Below are positions 38,328 through 47,970 of a stretch of 64,000 nt of DNA, in pieces. The notes beneath the pieces are model-generated. The model made no database searches. It saw only the letters and a program-made list of their open reading frames with translations, and was not told the origin of the DNA. Origin of the DNA: Hydrogenophaga sp. RAC07 (lineage in GTDB: Bacteria > Pseudomonadota > Gammaproteobacteria > Burkholderiales > Burkholderiaceae_C). The stretch covers positions 4,135,501 to 4,199,500 of the forward strand of contig NZ_CP016449.1 of assembly GCF_001713375.1 (NCBI RefSeq), given 5' to 3'. The number at the start of each line of letters is the position of its first letter. Positions within the stretch are counted from its first letter, which is position 1. The position numbers and the translations under genes are program-made.

Positions 38328-39268
38328 ACATCCTCGTTGTCGCCGACCCGCTGGTCACCTTCAAGACCTACAAAGACACCACCTTCGCCATGATGCGCGA
38401 GCTGCAGAAACGCGGCCACACGCTGGCCGCCTGCGAGCCGCAGCACCTGCAGTGGCAGACCGGGCACCCGGTGAGCGCGCTGGTGCGCCGCATCGAACTC
38501 ACGGGTGCTGCCGACGACTGGTACCGCGTGCTGCACCAGGGTCGCGAAGCCCTGCACACGTTTGACGCCGTGCTCATGCGCAAGGACCCGCCCTTCGACA
38601 GCGAGTTCTTCTACGCCACGCACCTGCTGGAGCAGGCCGAGCGCGAGGGTGCAAAGGTGTTCAACAGCCCGCGTGCGCTGCGCGACCACCCGGAAAAACT
38701 CGCGCTCATGGAGTTCGCCCAGTACGCTCCGCCCACGCTGGTGACGCGCTCGCCCGAAGCCATCCGCCACTTCCACGCCGAGCACAAGGACATCATCCTC
38801 AAGCCGCTCGACGGCATGGGCGGCATGGGCATCTTTCGCGTCGGGCCTGACGGCATGAACCTCGGCTCGATCACCGAAACGCTGAACCAGGGCGGCGCCA
38901 CCAGCGTGATGGTGCAGGCGTATTTGCCCGCGATCGTGGACGGTGACAAGCGCCTGCTGCTGATCGGCGGGAAGGTCGCGCCCTACGTGCTGGCGCGCAT
39001 CCCGCAAGGCACCGAGCTGCGCGGCAACCTGGCGGTGGGTGGCAAGGGCGTGGCCCAGCCGCTGAGCGACACCGACCGTGCGATCGCGGAAGCCATCGCG
39101 CCCACGCTGGCGGCGCGAGGTCTGCTGCTGGTGGGCCTGGACATGATCGGCGACAAGGTCACCGAGATCAACGTCACCAGCCCGACCTGCTTCCAGGAGA
39201 TTCAGCAGCAGACCGGGTTCGATGTGCCGGCGATGTTTGCGGACGCGCTGGAAGCGGCAATGGCATGA
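38324..39268 (+). CDS. gshB: Glutathione synthetase
   Basis: 314 aa ATP-grasp ligase joining glycine to gamma-glutamylcysteine. N-terminal [20 protein letters not shown], the ATP-binding loop [14 protein letters not shown], and Mg/ATP residues in the C-terminal [15 protein letters not shown]. Coupled by ATGA overlaps to benE upstream and the VF530 gene downstream. No gshA in the window. Confidence 0.96.
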   Translation: MNILVVADPLVTFKTYKDTTFAMMRELQKRGHTLAACEPQHLQWQTGHPVSALVRRIELTGAADDWYRVLHQGREALHTFDAVLMRKDPPFDSEFFYATHLLEQAEREGAKVFNSPRALRDHPEKLALMEFAQYAPPTLVTRSPEAIRHFHAEHKDIILKPLDGMGGMGIFRVGPDGMNLGSITETLNQGGATSVMVQAYLPAIVDGDKRLLLIGGKVAPYVLARIPQGTELRGNLAVGGKGVAQPLSDTDRAIAEAIAPTLAARGLLLVGLDMIGDKVTEINVTSPTCFQEIQQQTGFDVPAMFADALEAAMA

Positions 39269-39534
39269 GCGAGGACGACGACGCGGCGACCGCAACGCCT
39301 GGCCAACCCAGGAACCCCTTGCACGGGTTGACGCTGGAGGCCATCGTCACCGCGCTGGCCGACCACTACGGTTGGGAAGAACTGGGTCAGCGCATTCCCG
39401 TGCGCTGCTTCAACGTCGACCCCAGCGTGGGATCGAGCCTGAAGTTCCTGCGCAAGACACCCTGGGCGCGCGAGAAGGTCGAAGGCCTTTACCTCTTCAT
39501 GCTGCGCGAAGAGCGCCGGGCCGGTCGGGGTTGA
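39265..39534 (+). CDS. VF530-family small protein (DUF2132)
   Basis: 89 aa. It matches the VF530 fold by its core [15 protein letters not shown], then [16 protein letters not shown] and [23 protein letters not shown]530 is described structurally as a DNA-binding-like fold, but its function is unknown. It overlaps gshB by 4 bp. Confidence 0.85.
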   Translation: MSEDDDAATATPGQPRNPLHGLTLEAIVTALADHYGWEELGQRIPVRCFNVDPSVGSSLKFLRKTPWAREKVEGLYLFMLREERRAGRG

Positions 39535-39549
39535 CGAGCGCTGCGGGGC

Positions 39550-39882
39550 TCAGTGCACCGCCGCCTTGGAAAACACGTTGAGCACCACCACGCCGGCGAT
39601 GATCAGGCCCATGCCGAGCAGGCCGGCGAGGTCGATGCGCTGCCCGTAGAGCAGCCACGCCACCGCGGTGATCAGCACGATGCCCAGGCCCGACCAGACC
39701 GCGTACGCGATGCCCACCGGCACGCTCTTGAGCACCAGCGACAGGCAGTAAAACGCCACGCCATAACCCACCACCACGATCAGCGACGGTGCAAGTTTGG
39801 TGAAGCTTTCGCTGGCCTTCAGAGCGGTGGTGCCGATCACCTCGGCCACGATGGCCAGTCCGAGCAACATCCAGGCATTCAA
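39550..39882 (-). CDS. Small multidrug resistance (EmrE-type) exporter
   Basis: 110 aa, four helices. With a TTG start at 39882 (AAGGAG eight bases upstream), the essential proton/drug-coupling Glu is E14 and the aromatic W63 falls in AYAVWSGLG, exactly the EmrE numbering; [11 protein letters not shown] ends helix 4. SMR proteins act as antiparallel dimers exporting quaternary ammonium cations or guanidinium. EmrE-like rather than Gdx-like by the helix 3-4 motifs, but this is a judgement by eye. Confidence 0.88.
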   Translation of the reverse strand: MNAWMLLGLAIVAEVIGTTALKASESFTKLAPSLIVVVGYGVAFYCLSLVLKSVPVGIAYAVWSGLGIVLITAVAWLLYGQRIDLAGLLGMGLIIAGVVVLNVFSKAAVH

Positions 39883-39969
39883 TCGGTGGTCTCCTTGGGA
39901 CGCGTGGTTTCGGGAACCCGGACTCTGCCACAGGAGCGGGCCCCCGTCTGCTCGCTTCACGGCACAAAC

Positions 39970-40674
39970 TCACCGGCAGATTCGGTAGGGCCCCTGGTCC
40001 AGGTGGAAGTGGTCGCGGTGGGCGGCGTTGTAGTCAGGACCCAGCGTGCCCTTGAAGAAGCGGCATGCGCCATCGCGCGCCTCGCGCAGAAAAACGCCTT
40101 CCGCGCCTCCAACACCCCAATGGTTCACCAGGCTGATGCGCCGGCCGTTGTCCAGGCGGACACCCGCGACATCAAAGGCGTTGGCGGTGGCATGCTGGCT
40201 GCGCCGCTCGCCTTCTCCGCTGGCACCGCGCACATTGCGGCAGGCGTAGCTGCCGAAATGTTCGACACGCGCCACCGGATGGCCGAAATGCGCCTCTGCA
40301 GCGGGTTGCAGGGCATGGCGCTCCCACATCGCCAGCGACAGCGCCGCGCTGCAGGTGAGCGTGAACGCGGGCGCAAAACGCGCATCGTCCACCCGCACGG
40401 CGGCAGCCCAGCCACAGCCGTCGCCCGTTGCGTTGTCGGGCACGGCGGTGTGCTTCAAGTTCGAGGCCGCCAGCGCGACACTGCACAGGGCCGGGTCGGC
40501 CGCAGTGCGTTGCAGCCGGTAGCCCCGGAGCCAGTGGTCGGGCTCGGCCACCCGCAGCGGCGCCCATGGGTTCCAGTGCGGCGGTACATCGACGCGGCCG
40601 CTCTGCACGGCCCACGCCAGCAGGCCGGCGGCAATGAGGAGGAGGGCGAACAAGCTGCGGACCATCCGGCCCAT
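39970..40674 (-). CDS. Extensin-like (LAS-type) putative peptidase, membrane anchored
   Basis: 234 aa. N-terminal hydrophobic anchor (residues about 4-22), then an extensin-like C-terminal domain. Metal-ligand-like pattern: HATANAFDVAGV (His-x6-Asp) and HRDHFHLDQGPY (His-x-His) near the end, as in D-Ala-D-Ala/LAS metallopeptidases; several Cys suggest periplasmic disulfides. Likely a murein-acting or related periplasmic hydrolase, activity unproven. Divergent from the alpha/beta hydrolase. Confidence 0.78.
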   Translation of the reverse strand: MGRMVRSLFALLLIAAGLLAWAVQSGRVDVPPHWNPWAPLRVAEPDHWLRGYRLQRTAADPALCSVALAASNLKHTAVPDNATGDGCGWAAAVRVDDARFAPAFTLTCSAALSLAMWERHALQPAAEAHFGHPVARVEHFGSYACRNVRGASGEGERRSQHATANAFDVAGVRLDNGRRISLVNHWGVGGAEGVFLREARDGACRFFKGTLGPDYNAAHRDHFHLDQGPYRICR

Positions 40675-40751
40675 GGTGACACGGTGGTTGGTCAAGCCGG
40701 CGCGCAGGGGCAAAATCGCCCGGCACGCCCGCTGTGGGCGGGAGGCCAACG

Positions 40752-41693
40752 ATGCGGATGCTGAAGTTCCTGGGTGTGGTGGCGGTGGTGTTGCTGGTGG
40801 CGGGGGGGCTCGCCGTGACCGCCAGCTGGGCACCCGACCGCCCCCTGGCCTCCCTCAAGGCCCGCTGGGCCGCAGCGCCCTCGCAGTTCGTCCGGATCGG
40901 CGGCATGGACGTGCACCTGCGCGACGAGGGTCCGCGCGAGGACCCGCTGCCCATCGTGCTGGTGCACGGCACCTCCGCCAGCCTGCACACCTGGGACGGC
41001 TGGGTCGAGGCCCTCAAGGGAAAGCACCGCGTGATCCGCGTCGACCTGCCCGGCTTCGGACTCACCGGGCCGTCGCCCGACGGCGACTACAGCCTGCCCG
41101 CCTACTCGCGTTTCATCGTGCAGGTGTTGGACCGGCTGAACCTGCAACGGGCGGTGCTCGCGGGCAATTCGCTGGGAGGCGCGGTGGCGTGGAAGACCGC
41201 CGTGGACCACCCGTCGCGCGTGGTCAAGCTGGTGCTGGTGGACGCCGCCGGCTACCCGATGGAGGCGCAGTCCGTCCCCCTGGGTTTCCGGATCGCGCAC
41301 ATCCCGGCACTCGCCCCTCTGATGCGCAATGTGTTGCCCCGGCGCCTGGTCGAATCGAGCGTGCGCAACGTGTACGCCGACCCCGCCAAGGTCACGCCCG
41401 AGCTGGTCGACCGCTACTTTGAACTCACCCTGCGCGAAGGCAACCGGGAGGCGCTGAGCGCACGCCTGAAAGCGGGCAACGAGGCGTTCACCGCGCAGAT
41501 CGCGCAGATCAAACAGCCCACGCTGGTGCTCTGGGGCGCGCAAGACCGGCTGATCCCGCCGTCGCAGGCGCAGTACTTCGCCCGCGACATCCAGGGCAGC
41601 CAGGTGCAGGTGTTCGAGGGCCTCGGCCACGTCCCGCACGAGGAAGACCCGGCGCGCACCGTGGCGGCGGTGCAGGCGTTTCTGAAGAAGTGA
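40752..41693 (+). CDS. Alpha/beta hydrolase, membrane-anchored
   Basis: 313 aa. N-terminal hydrophobic helix (about 5-24), then an alpha/beta hydrolase fold with oxyanion motif VLVHGTSASLHTW, nucleophile Ser in AGNSLGGAVAW, Asp in WGAQDRLIPP and His in GLGHVPHEEDP, so the triad is complete. Esterase, lipase or C-C hydrolase-like; substrate unknown. A longer start at 40734 is possible. Confidence 0.87.
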   Translation: MRMLKFLGVVAVVLLVAGGLAVTASWAPDRPLASLKARWAAAPSQFVRIGGMDVHLRDEGPREDPLPIVLVHGTSASLHTWDGWVEALKGKHRVIRVDLPGFGLTGPSPDGDYSLPAYSRFIVQVLDRLNLQRAVLAGNSLGGAVAWKTAVDHPSRVVKLVLVDAAGYPMEAQSVPLGFRIAHIPALAPLMRNVLPRRLVESSVRNVYADPAKVTPELVDRYFELTLREGNREALSARLKAGNEAFTAQIAQIKQPTLVLWGAQDRLIPPSQAQYFARDIQGSQVQVFEGLGHVPHEEDPARTVAAVQAFLKK

Positions 41694-41740
41694 AACGCCT
41701 GGCCCGCGCCGGCGGGCCGCCGCGACACCCCGGTGCAGCT

Positions 41741-42568
41741 TCAGAGCTTCTCCGTCTCCCCCACCTTGGGCTGCCACTTCATCAAGCGCTTTTCGATCCT
41801 GCCCACCACCGCGTCGAGCACCAGCGCAAAGCCGGTGAGCACCACGATGCCGGCCATCACGGTGTTGATGTCGAAGCTGCCTTCGGCCTGCAGGATCAGG
41901 TAACCCACGCCCTGGCTGGACCCCAGGTATTCGCCCACCACCGCGCCCACGAAGGCCAGGCCCACGCTGGTGTGCAGTGAGCTGAAGACCCAGCTGGTCG
42001 CGCTGGGCAGGTACACGTGGCGCAGCAGCTGTTTCTGGCTCGCGCCGAGCATGCGTGCGTTGGCCAGGATGACCGGGCTCACTTCCTTCACGCCCTGGTA
42101 GACGTTGAAGAACACAATGAAGAACACCAGCGTCACGCCCAGCGCCACCTTGCTCGCGATGCCCAGGCCAAACCACACCGCGAAGATGGGCGCGAGGATG
42201 ATGCGCGGCATGGAGTTCATGGCCTTGATGTAAGGCTCCAGGATGGCCGAGGCCATGGGCGAGAGTGCGAGCCACAAGCCACCGCCCAGGCCGCCGAGCG
42301 CGCCGATGCCAAAGGCCAGCACGGTCTCGGTGAGCGTCACGCCCAGGTGTTTGTAAATGTCGGCGTCGGTGACGAACCAGGCCCAGATGCGCTCGGCCAC
42401 GCGCAGCGGTTCACCGAAGAAAAACGCGGCCTGGCGGTCGTTCTCGAACATGAAGTTCGGCAACAGGCCAGGCGTGGTCATGGCGTACCAGAACACGATG
42501 AGCGCAACGAGCAAGCCCAGCTGCCACGCGCGCAGGGTGCTGGGTTGCGGCTTGATGAGATTCCACAT
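41741..42568 (-). CDS. ABC transporter permease (nitrate/sulfonate/taurine type)
   Basis: 275 aa, six membrane helices, with the permease EAA loop visible as EPYIKAMNSMPRIILAPIFAVWFGLG. SsuC/TauC family. Third gene in the order binding protein, ATPase, permease; 3 bp separate it from the ATPase stop. Substrate unknown: the family covers sulfonates, taurine, nitrate, bicarbonate and thiamine precursors. Confidence 0.9.
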   Translation of the reverse strand: MWNLIKPQPSTLRAWQLGLLVALIVFWYAMTTPGLLPNFMFENDRQAAFFFGEPLRVAERIWAWFVTDADIYKHLGVTLTETVLAFGIGALGGLGGGLWLALSPMASAILEPYIKAMNSMPRIILAPIFAVWFGLGIASKVALGVTLVFFIVFFNVYQGVKEVSPVILANARMLGASQKQLLRHVYLPSATSWVFSSLHTSVGLAFVGAVVGEYLGSSQGVGYLILQAEGSFDINTVMAGIVVLTGFALVLDAVVGRIEKRLMKWQPKVGETEKL

Positions 42569-42571
42569 GGC

Positions 42572-43384
42572 TCAGGCCACCTTGAGTTGTTGCTGGTAGC
42601 CCTTGAGCACCTCTTCGCGCATCACGGCCCAGATGGCGGCGTGCAGTTCGATGAAGCGGGCGGTGGTCTTGATCTCGGCCACGTCGCGCGGGCGCGGGAT
42701 GTCGATGGTGAATTCGCCGATGGGGTGGCTGGCCGGACCGGCGCTGAGCACCACGACGCGGTCGCTCATGGCGATGGCTTCGTCCAAGTCGTGCGTGATG
42801 AAGAGCACCGCCTTCTTCTTCGCCGCCCACAAGTCCAGCACTTCGTTTTCCATCAGCTGCCGGGTCTGGATGTCGAGCGCGGAAAACGGTTCGTCCATCA
42901 GGATGATGTCGGGGTCGAGCACCAGGGTCTGCGCCAGGCTCGCGCGCTTGCGCATGCCGCCGCTCATCTGGTGCGGGTAGCGGTCGCCGAAGCCGCCCAG
43001 GCCCACGCGGCGCAGCCAGTCGTCGGCCTGCGTCTTTGCGTCGGCGTCCGAGGCGCCGCGAAACGACAGACCCGCCATCACGTTGCCCAGCGCGGTGCGC
43101 CAGGGCATCAGGCTCTCGGTCTGGAACATGTAGCCCGCGCGGGTGTTGATGCCGGCCAGCGGTTCGCCGAACACGTTCACCGTGCCGGTGCTGGGCGACA
43201 GCAGGCCGGCCGCCACGTTGAGCAGCGTGCTCTTGCCGCAGCCCGTGGGGCCCACCACACTGACGAATTCACCAGCGCCCACGGTCAACGTCACATCGCG
43301 CACGGCGGTGTAGCGTTGACCGGGGTCGTCCTTGCTGATGAAGGTGCAGGACACGCCCTGCAGATCGATCGCCGGACTCGTCAC
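42572..43384 (-). CDS. ABC transporter ATP-binding protein (SsuB/TauB type)
   Basis: 270 aa, GTG start one base after the binding-protein stop. Walker A GPTGCGKST, signature MSGGMRKRASLAQ, Walker B IILMDEPFSALD and H-loop FITHDLDEA are all intact. Energises import with the neighbouring permease and binding protein. Confidence 0.94.
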   Translation of the reverse strand: MTSPAIDLQGVSCTFISKDDPGQRYTAVRDVTLTVGAGEFVSVVGPTGCGKSTLLNVAAGLLSPSTGTVNVFGEPLAGINTRAGYMFQTESLMPWRTALGNVMAGLSFRGASDADAKTQADDWLRRVGLGGFGDRYPHQMSGGMRKRASLAQTLVLDPDIILMDEPFSALDIQTRQLMENEVLDLWAAKKKAVLFITHDLDEAIAMSDRVVVLSAGPASHPIGEFTIDIPRPRDVAEIKTTARFIELHAAIWAVMREEVLKGYQQQLKVA

Positions 43385-43385
43385 A

Positions 43386-44411
43386 TCAGCCCTTCGGGTA
43401 CTTGGCGTTGGCCTTTTGCACGAAGGCGTTGGTGTACACCGCGTTCAGATCCAGCTTGGCCGCGGCGATCTTGTCGTCCACGCTCGCCAGTGCGCGAAAC
43501 GCCGTGTCGGCACCCTTGGCCGGGAAGCTGCCGTCGGGCGACAGCGCGCCCTTGGCGGCCATGAAGGCGTCGATGTAGACCGCGCGGTCCCCGAGCAGGA
43601 AACCCTCGGGCACCACCTTGATGATGTCGCCCGGGCCGGCGGCCTGGATCCATTTGTTGGCACGCACCATCGCGTTGGTCAGGGCCTGCGCGGTGTTGGG
43701 GTTCTTGTCCAGGAAGGGCTGGGGCGCATACAGGCAGCCCGCGGGCATGGGACCACCGAACACCTTCTCGGACTCGGCGACGATGCGCGTGTCGGAAATG
43801 ACCTTCATGTCGCCCGAGCGTTGCAGCAGCGTGACCACCGGGTCGAGGTTGCTCATGGCGTCGATCTGGCCCGAGCGCATGGCGGCCACCGCCCCACTGC
43901 CCGCCCCCACACCGACGATGCTCACGTCGCTCGGCTTCAGACCGGCCTTGGCGAGCACGAAGTTGACCATCACGTTGGTGGAGCTGCCCGGCGCGGTCAC
44001 GCCGATCTTCTTGCCCTTGAGGTCGGTGATGGTCTTGTAGCCGGCCATGGTCTTGGGATTGAAGCCCAGCACGATCTGCGGTGCCAGGCCCTGCAGCACG
44101 AAGGCGCGCATGGGCTGGCCCTTGAATTGCATGTTGACCGTGTGCTCGAAGGCACCCGAGACCACGTCGGCGCTGCCACCCACCACCGCGGCCAGTGCGC
44201 GCGAGCCGCCCGCGAAGTCGGCGATGGTCACATCCAACCCCTCGGCCTTGAAGTAACCCAGCTGCTCGGCAATGGTGAGCGGCAGGTAGTACAGCAGGTT
44301 CTTGCCGCCCACCGCGATGGTGACCTTGGGTTTCTCCAGGCCTTGCGCGAATGCGAACGGGGGCAGCACTGCCGCGGCAATGCCACCGGCCACGAGGTGT
44401 CGTCTTTGCAT
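43386..44411 (-). CDS. ABC transporter periplasmic binding protein (SsuA/NMT1-like)
   Basis: 341 aa. Signal peptide of about 23 residues (MQRRHLVAGG ... FAFAQ). Type II periplasmic-binding fold of the NMT1/SsuA kind: TIAVGGKNLLYYLPLTIAEQ, FKAEGLDVTIADFAGGS, KKIGVTAPGSSTNVMVN. First gene of the importer operon. The ATG at 44411 is chosen over an upstream frame that lacks a signal peptide. Confidence 0.9.
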   Translation of the reverse strand: MQRRHLVAGGIAAAVLPPFAFAQGLEKPKVTIAVGGKNLLYYLPLTIAEQLGYFKAEGLDVTIADFAGGSRALAAVVGGSADVVSGAFEHTVNMQFKGQPMRAFVLQGLAPQIVLGFNPKTMAGYKTITDLKGKKIGVTAPGSSTNVMVNFVLAKAGLKPSDVSIVGVGAGSGAVAAMRSGQIDAMSNLDPVVTLLQRSGDMKVISDTRIVAESEKVFGGPMPAGCLYAPQPFLDKNPNTAQALTNAMVRANKWIQAAGPGDIIKVVPEGFLLGDRAVYIDAFMAAKGALSPDGSFPAKGADTAFRALASVDDKIAAAKLDLNAVYTNAFVQKANAKYPKG

Positions 44412-44511
44412 GGGTTTGTCTCCTTCGTTGAGGGGTTGGGCGACGGGTCGCGCGGGGCGTCCGTGCTCGATGCATGGTAGCCCGGGGGAGTACCCGGTGC
44501 CACCCGGGAAA

Positions 44512-45276
44512 TCACGGCAGTGGCAGACCGTCCACAAACACCTTGAGTTCGTCGGGCTTGAACGAAGTCCACTGCTCGTTGCTGGTCAGCGGGGTGGTCA
44601 CCACCACGGCAGCGCGGTCGCCCGGCTGGTTGAGGTCGGCGAAGTTCACCGTCCAGTCCTGGTCCATCAGCGTGGCTTGGGCGAACGGGTGCTGGCGCAC
44701 CAGCCAGTGCAGCCTGGTGCTGCAGTGCGCCCACAGCGCTTCACCGTTGGAGAGCAGGAAGTTGAAGCTGCCGAAGCGCCGCACCTGCGGCAAGAGTTCC
44801 TGCAGCGTGAGGGTGAGCTCCTGCACGCTGGGCAGGCCCGCGTGCGACTTGGCCAGCTCCTGCATCAGCCAGCAGAAGGCGCGTTCGCTGTCGGTCGTGC
44901 CCACCGGGCGGAAGTGGCTGTGCAGATTGGGGAAATAGTCCTTCAGGTCACCGTTGTGTGCGAACACCCACTGGCGTCCCCAGAGCTCTCGCACGAAGGG
45001 GTGTGCGTTCTCCAGCGACACCTCGCCAATGGTGGCCTTGCGCACGTGGGCAATGATGTTGCGGCTCTTGAGCGGGTAGCCCTGCAGGAAGTTGGCCATG
45101 GGCGACTGCGCTGCACTCGCGTGGTCGACAAACAGGCGCAGGCCCTTGCCTTCGAAGAACGCGATGCCCCAGCCATCGGCGTGGTGGTCGGTGTTGCCAC
45201 CGCGCTGGCAGAAGCCGGTGAAGCTGAACGATGCGTCGGTGGGGGTGGCGCAGTTGAGACCGAGAAGTTGGCACAT
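44512..45276 (-). CDS. Class II glutamine amidotransferase (YafJ-like)
   Basis: 254 aa. It starts MCQLLGLNC, so Cys2 becomes the N-terminal nucleophile after Met removal, as in Ntn-type glutamine amidotransferases. HADGWGIAFFEG and VRKATIGEVSLENAHPF plus FAHNGDL complete the GATase_6/YafJ pattern. It releases ammonia from glutamine; the acceptor is unknown, and no synthase domain is attached. Start backed by the Cys2 requirement. Confidence 0.88.
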   Translation of the reverse strand: MCQLLGLNCATPTDASFSFTGFCQRGGNTDHHADGWGIAFFEGKGLRLFVDHASAAQSPMANFLQGYPLKSRNIIAHVRKATIGEVSLENAHPFVRELWGRQWVFAHNGDLKDYFPNLHSHFRPVGTTDSERAFCWLMQELAKSHAGLPSVQELTLTLQELLPQVRRFGSFNFLLSNGEALWAHCSTRLHWLVRQHPFAQATLMDQDWTVNFADLNQPGDRAAVVVTTPLTSNEQWTSFKPDELKVFVDGLPLP

Positions 45277-45288
45277 CAGAGGATTGTG

Positions 45289-45356
45289 CCCCCACGCTCC
45301 GCCGCTGCGCGGGTCGCCGCCCCGGGCTGGGCCTGCCTTGGGGCGGCCCGGCGGCT
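45289..45356 (+). repeat. Dispersed intergenic repeat, copy C (diverged middle)
   Basis: About 68 bp. The left third (CCCCCACGCTCCGCCGCTGC) and right third (CCTTGGGGCGGCCCGGCGGC) match the other copies, while the central hairpin is replaced by a GCCCCGGGCTGGGC variant. It lies between the amidotransferase gene and the 3' end of the AAA+ gene. Confidence 0.8.
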
Positions 45357-45394
45357 GGCCCGTTGTGCCCCCAAGCCTCGCACGAGAGGAGAGA

Positions 45395-47800
45395 TCAAGT
45401 GAAACCCATGCTGCGGGCCTCGCGCACCTCGGGCTTGATGCGGTGTTCGGCTTCGAGCTGGGCCATGAACTCGTCGGGCTCGAGCGCTTCGGCGAGGATC
45501 TCCACCTGCCGCTTCACCGCGGCAAAGTCACCGGGGCACAGCTGGTCGAGCTTGAGGAGGCGGGTGGCGTGTGCCGCGTCCAGCCGCGAGGCATCACCCC
45601 CAAGCGCCTCCACCACAAACATGGTCTCGCGCTGCTCCGCGGTGAGTGGCTTGAAGCGGATCTTGAACGTGAAGCGTCGCAGCGCCGCCTGGTCGATGCT
45701 GTCCATCAGGTTGGTGGTGCAGATGAAGATGCCGGCGAAGCGCTCCATGCCCTGGAGCATTTCGTTGACCTCGGTCACCTCGTAGGTGCGCTGCGCGCCA
45801 CGGCGGTCCTGCAGAAAGCTGTCGGCCTCGTCGAGCAGCAGCACCGCCTTCTCGGCCTCGGCCTCACGAAACATCGCCGCCATCTGCTGCTCGGTCTCGC
45901 CCACGAACTTGCTCACCAGGTCGCTCGCGCGGCGGATCATCAGCGGGCGTTCGAGCTGCTGCGCGAGGTGCTCGGCCAGCGCGGTCTTGCCGGTGCCGGG
46001 CGCACCGTGGAAACACAGGCACCCATGGCCCCGCGCCTTGAGCGCAGCGATCACGCGCGGCAGCTCGTAGCGCGACTCCACGTTGAGCATGTCCAGGCTG
46101 TACTGGGTGACGCTGGGCCGCTGCACCAGGTCGGGCTTGCGGCCCAAGGCGAGGTCGGCATTCTTCAGTTGCCGTTCGATGAGCTCGTCGAGCATCGGAG
46201 CCTGGGCGGTGCGGGACTTGGCGCTGCGGCGAGCCGCCGGTTTGACAGGGCTGGCCGCCAGCTCGGCGAACCGCACCGCGGTGCGGATCTGCGCCGGCGT
46301 GAGGCCCTTGCGTTCGGTGAGTCGCGCCACCAGCGCGTCGGACACGGGCGCCCCTTCGAGCGTCTTGCGCACGAGCTGTTCGCGCGCGCCCGGCGGAGGG
46401 CTTTTGAGTTCGAGGTGGTAGGCGAAGCGGCGGCGAAACGCCGGGTCGATCTGCTCGATGCGGTTGGTGACCCAGATCGTGGGCACGGCGTTGGTCTCCA
46501 GGATCTGGTTGACCCAGGCCTTGCCGCTGACACTGCCGGTGTGCGACGCCGCCACGTGCTCGGCGCGCGCCATGATCTGCGCGGCCTCGCTGGAAATCGG
46601 CGGGAACACGTCTTCCACCTCGTCGAACAACAGCGCCGAGTGCGCCGTGCCTTTGAGGAACACCTGGGCGATCTGCAAGGAGCGGTAGCGGTCGCGGCCC
46701 GAGAGCGCGTTGCCGTCGCGGTCGGCGTATTCCACCTCGAACAATTCCAGGCCGGCGGCCTGCGCGACCACGCGCGCGAGTTCGGTCTTGCCGGTGCCGG
46801 GCGGGCCGTACATCAACACGTTCACGCCAGGTTCCTTGCGCACCACGGCTTCGCGCAGCAGGCCGCAGAGCAGGCGCACGTCTTCGCCGACGTAGTCGAA
46901 GTCTTTCGGCGTCAGCGCCGAGCGCGCGGCCGGGCGGGTGAACACCGCCATGAGTTCGCTTTGTGTCCGGTACTCGCGCATCAGCACCGGCGGCAGCTTT
47001 TCGCTGACCTTCATCAGGTCGGCCAGGTCGGTGATGTTGTGTTCGGATATGAGGTTTTCCACCATGCCGATGCGCTCGAGCCGCGAGCCCGCGCGCAGCG
47101 CCTCACCGACCTCGCTGGCTTTCACACCGGCCACGTCGGCGATGGCCGCATAGGCCTCGGGCGCGTTGTTCACCTTGAACTCCACCAGGATGGAGCGCAA
47201 GTCGCGCTGGTAACGCGCGAGCGTGCCGTAGAGCAGCAACGCGCGCTCGGCGCGGTTGAGCTGCAACAGGCCGGCGAGCGCATCGATGTTCTTCTCCACC
47301 AGCGTGGACTGTTTCTTGAGCGCGTGGCTGAGCCATTCGCCGGTGACGGCGAGCACCGCGAGCAGGTCCTTGGGCGATTCCTTGGCGTACTCGTCCAGAT
47401 AGAAGAAGAGCGTGCCTTCTTCGTAGGGGCCGCGCCACACACCGTAGCGCTCCATGAAGGCCGTGGTGGCGAGCGCGTTGTGGCCGCTCCAGAGTTCGTT
47501 GTCCTTGCAGCGGCGCTCCAGAAACTCGCGCAGGCGGGACAGCACGGTGAGCGGCCACACCAGATGGCGGCCGGCGAGCGAGAGCAAAGTGTTGAGGTCG
47601 CGCCGCACGTTGAAGCGGGGCCCCTGGCGAGCCGCCAGGGTGAGCACGAAGTGCGAGCACATGAGGTCGAGCACGGGGGCCTGGCGCAGGCCGTGCGGGA
47701 CGAACACGCGGCCCTCGCCCACCAAGGGCGCGCGGCCCTCGCGCGGGTCGGTCGGGGTGCGGCCTGCGGTGACCGCAGGCTGCACGGAACGCTTGCTCAT
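45395..47800 (-). CDS. Tandem AAA+ ATPase of unknown function
   Basis: 801 aa, soluble. Residues 1-300 form a helical domain without a recognised family. The first AAA+ module (about 300-480) has Walker A GPPGTGKT at 332-339, Walker B ALLFDEVED near 389-397 and arginine-finger-like RRRF at 456-459. The second (about 575-730) has Walker A GAPGTGKT at 599-606, Walker B LLLDEADSF at 654-662 and ALRRF near 706-710. Both sites look active. The double-ring layout recalls Cdc48/VCP-type remodelers. The start at 47800 has GGAGG seven bases upstream. It stands alone; substrate and partners are unknown. Confidence 0.85.
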   Translation of the reverse strand: MSKRSVQPAVTAGRTPTDPREGRAPLVGEGRVFVPHGLRQAPVLDLMCSHFVLTLAARQGPRFNVRRDLNTLLSLAGRHLVWPLTVLSRLREFLERRCKDNELWSGHNALATTAFMERYGVWRGPYEEGTLFFYLDEYAKESPKDLLAVLAVTGEWLSHALKKQSTLVEKNIDALAGLLQLNRAERALLLYGTLARYQRDLRSILVEFKVNNAPEAYAAIADVAGVKASEVGEALRAGSRLERIGMVENLISEHNITDLADLMKVSEKLPPVLMREYRTQSELMAVFTRPAARSALTPKDFDYVGEDVRLLCGLLREAVVRKEPGVNVLMYGPPGTGKTELARVVAQAAGLELFEVEYADRDGNALSGRDRYRSLQIAQVFLKGTAHSALLFDEVEDVFPPISSEAAQIMARAEHVAASHTGSVSGKAWVNQILETNAVPTIWVTNRIEQIDPAFRRRFAYHLELKSPPPGAREQLVRKTLEGAPVSDALVARLTERKGLTPAQIRTAVRFAELAASPVKPAARRSAKSRTAQAPMLDELIERQLKNADLALGRKPDLVQRPSVTQYSLDMLNVESRYELPRVIAALKARGHGCLCFHGAPGTGKTALAEHLAQQLERPLMIRRASDLVSKFVGETEQQMAAMFREAEAEKAVLLLDEADSFLQDRRGAQRTYEVTEVNEMLQGMERFAGIFICTTNLMDSIDQAALRRFTFKIRFKPLTAEQRETMFVVEALGGDASRLDAAHATRLLKLDQLCPGDFAAVKRQVEILAEALEPDEFMAQLEAEHRIKPEVREARSMGFT

Positions 47801-47970
47801 CCAGACACCTCCAGAACGTGCTTCCAGTGACGCCGTACCGGGACATCCGGTATTCAAATGGACCATAACCCAGCTTGATGATTCATGGAAGTGAGTGATG
47901 GTCGGTGTTTGTGGGATTTGTCCGGCTTTAACCCCGCACGCCCCGCCGCCGCCCGGTTCACAATCGCGCG

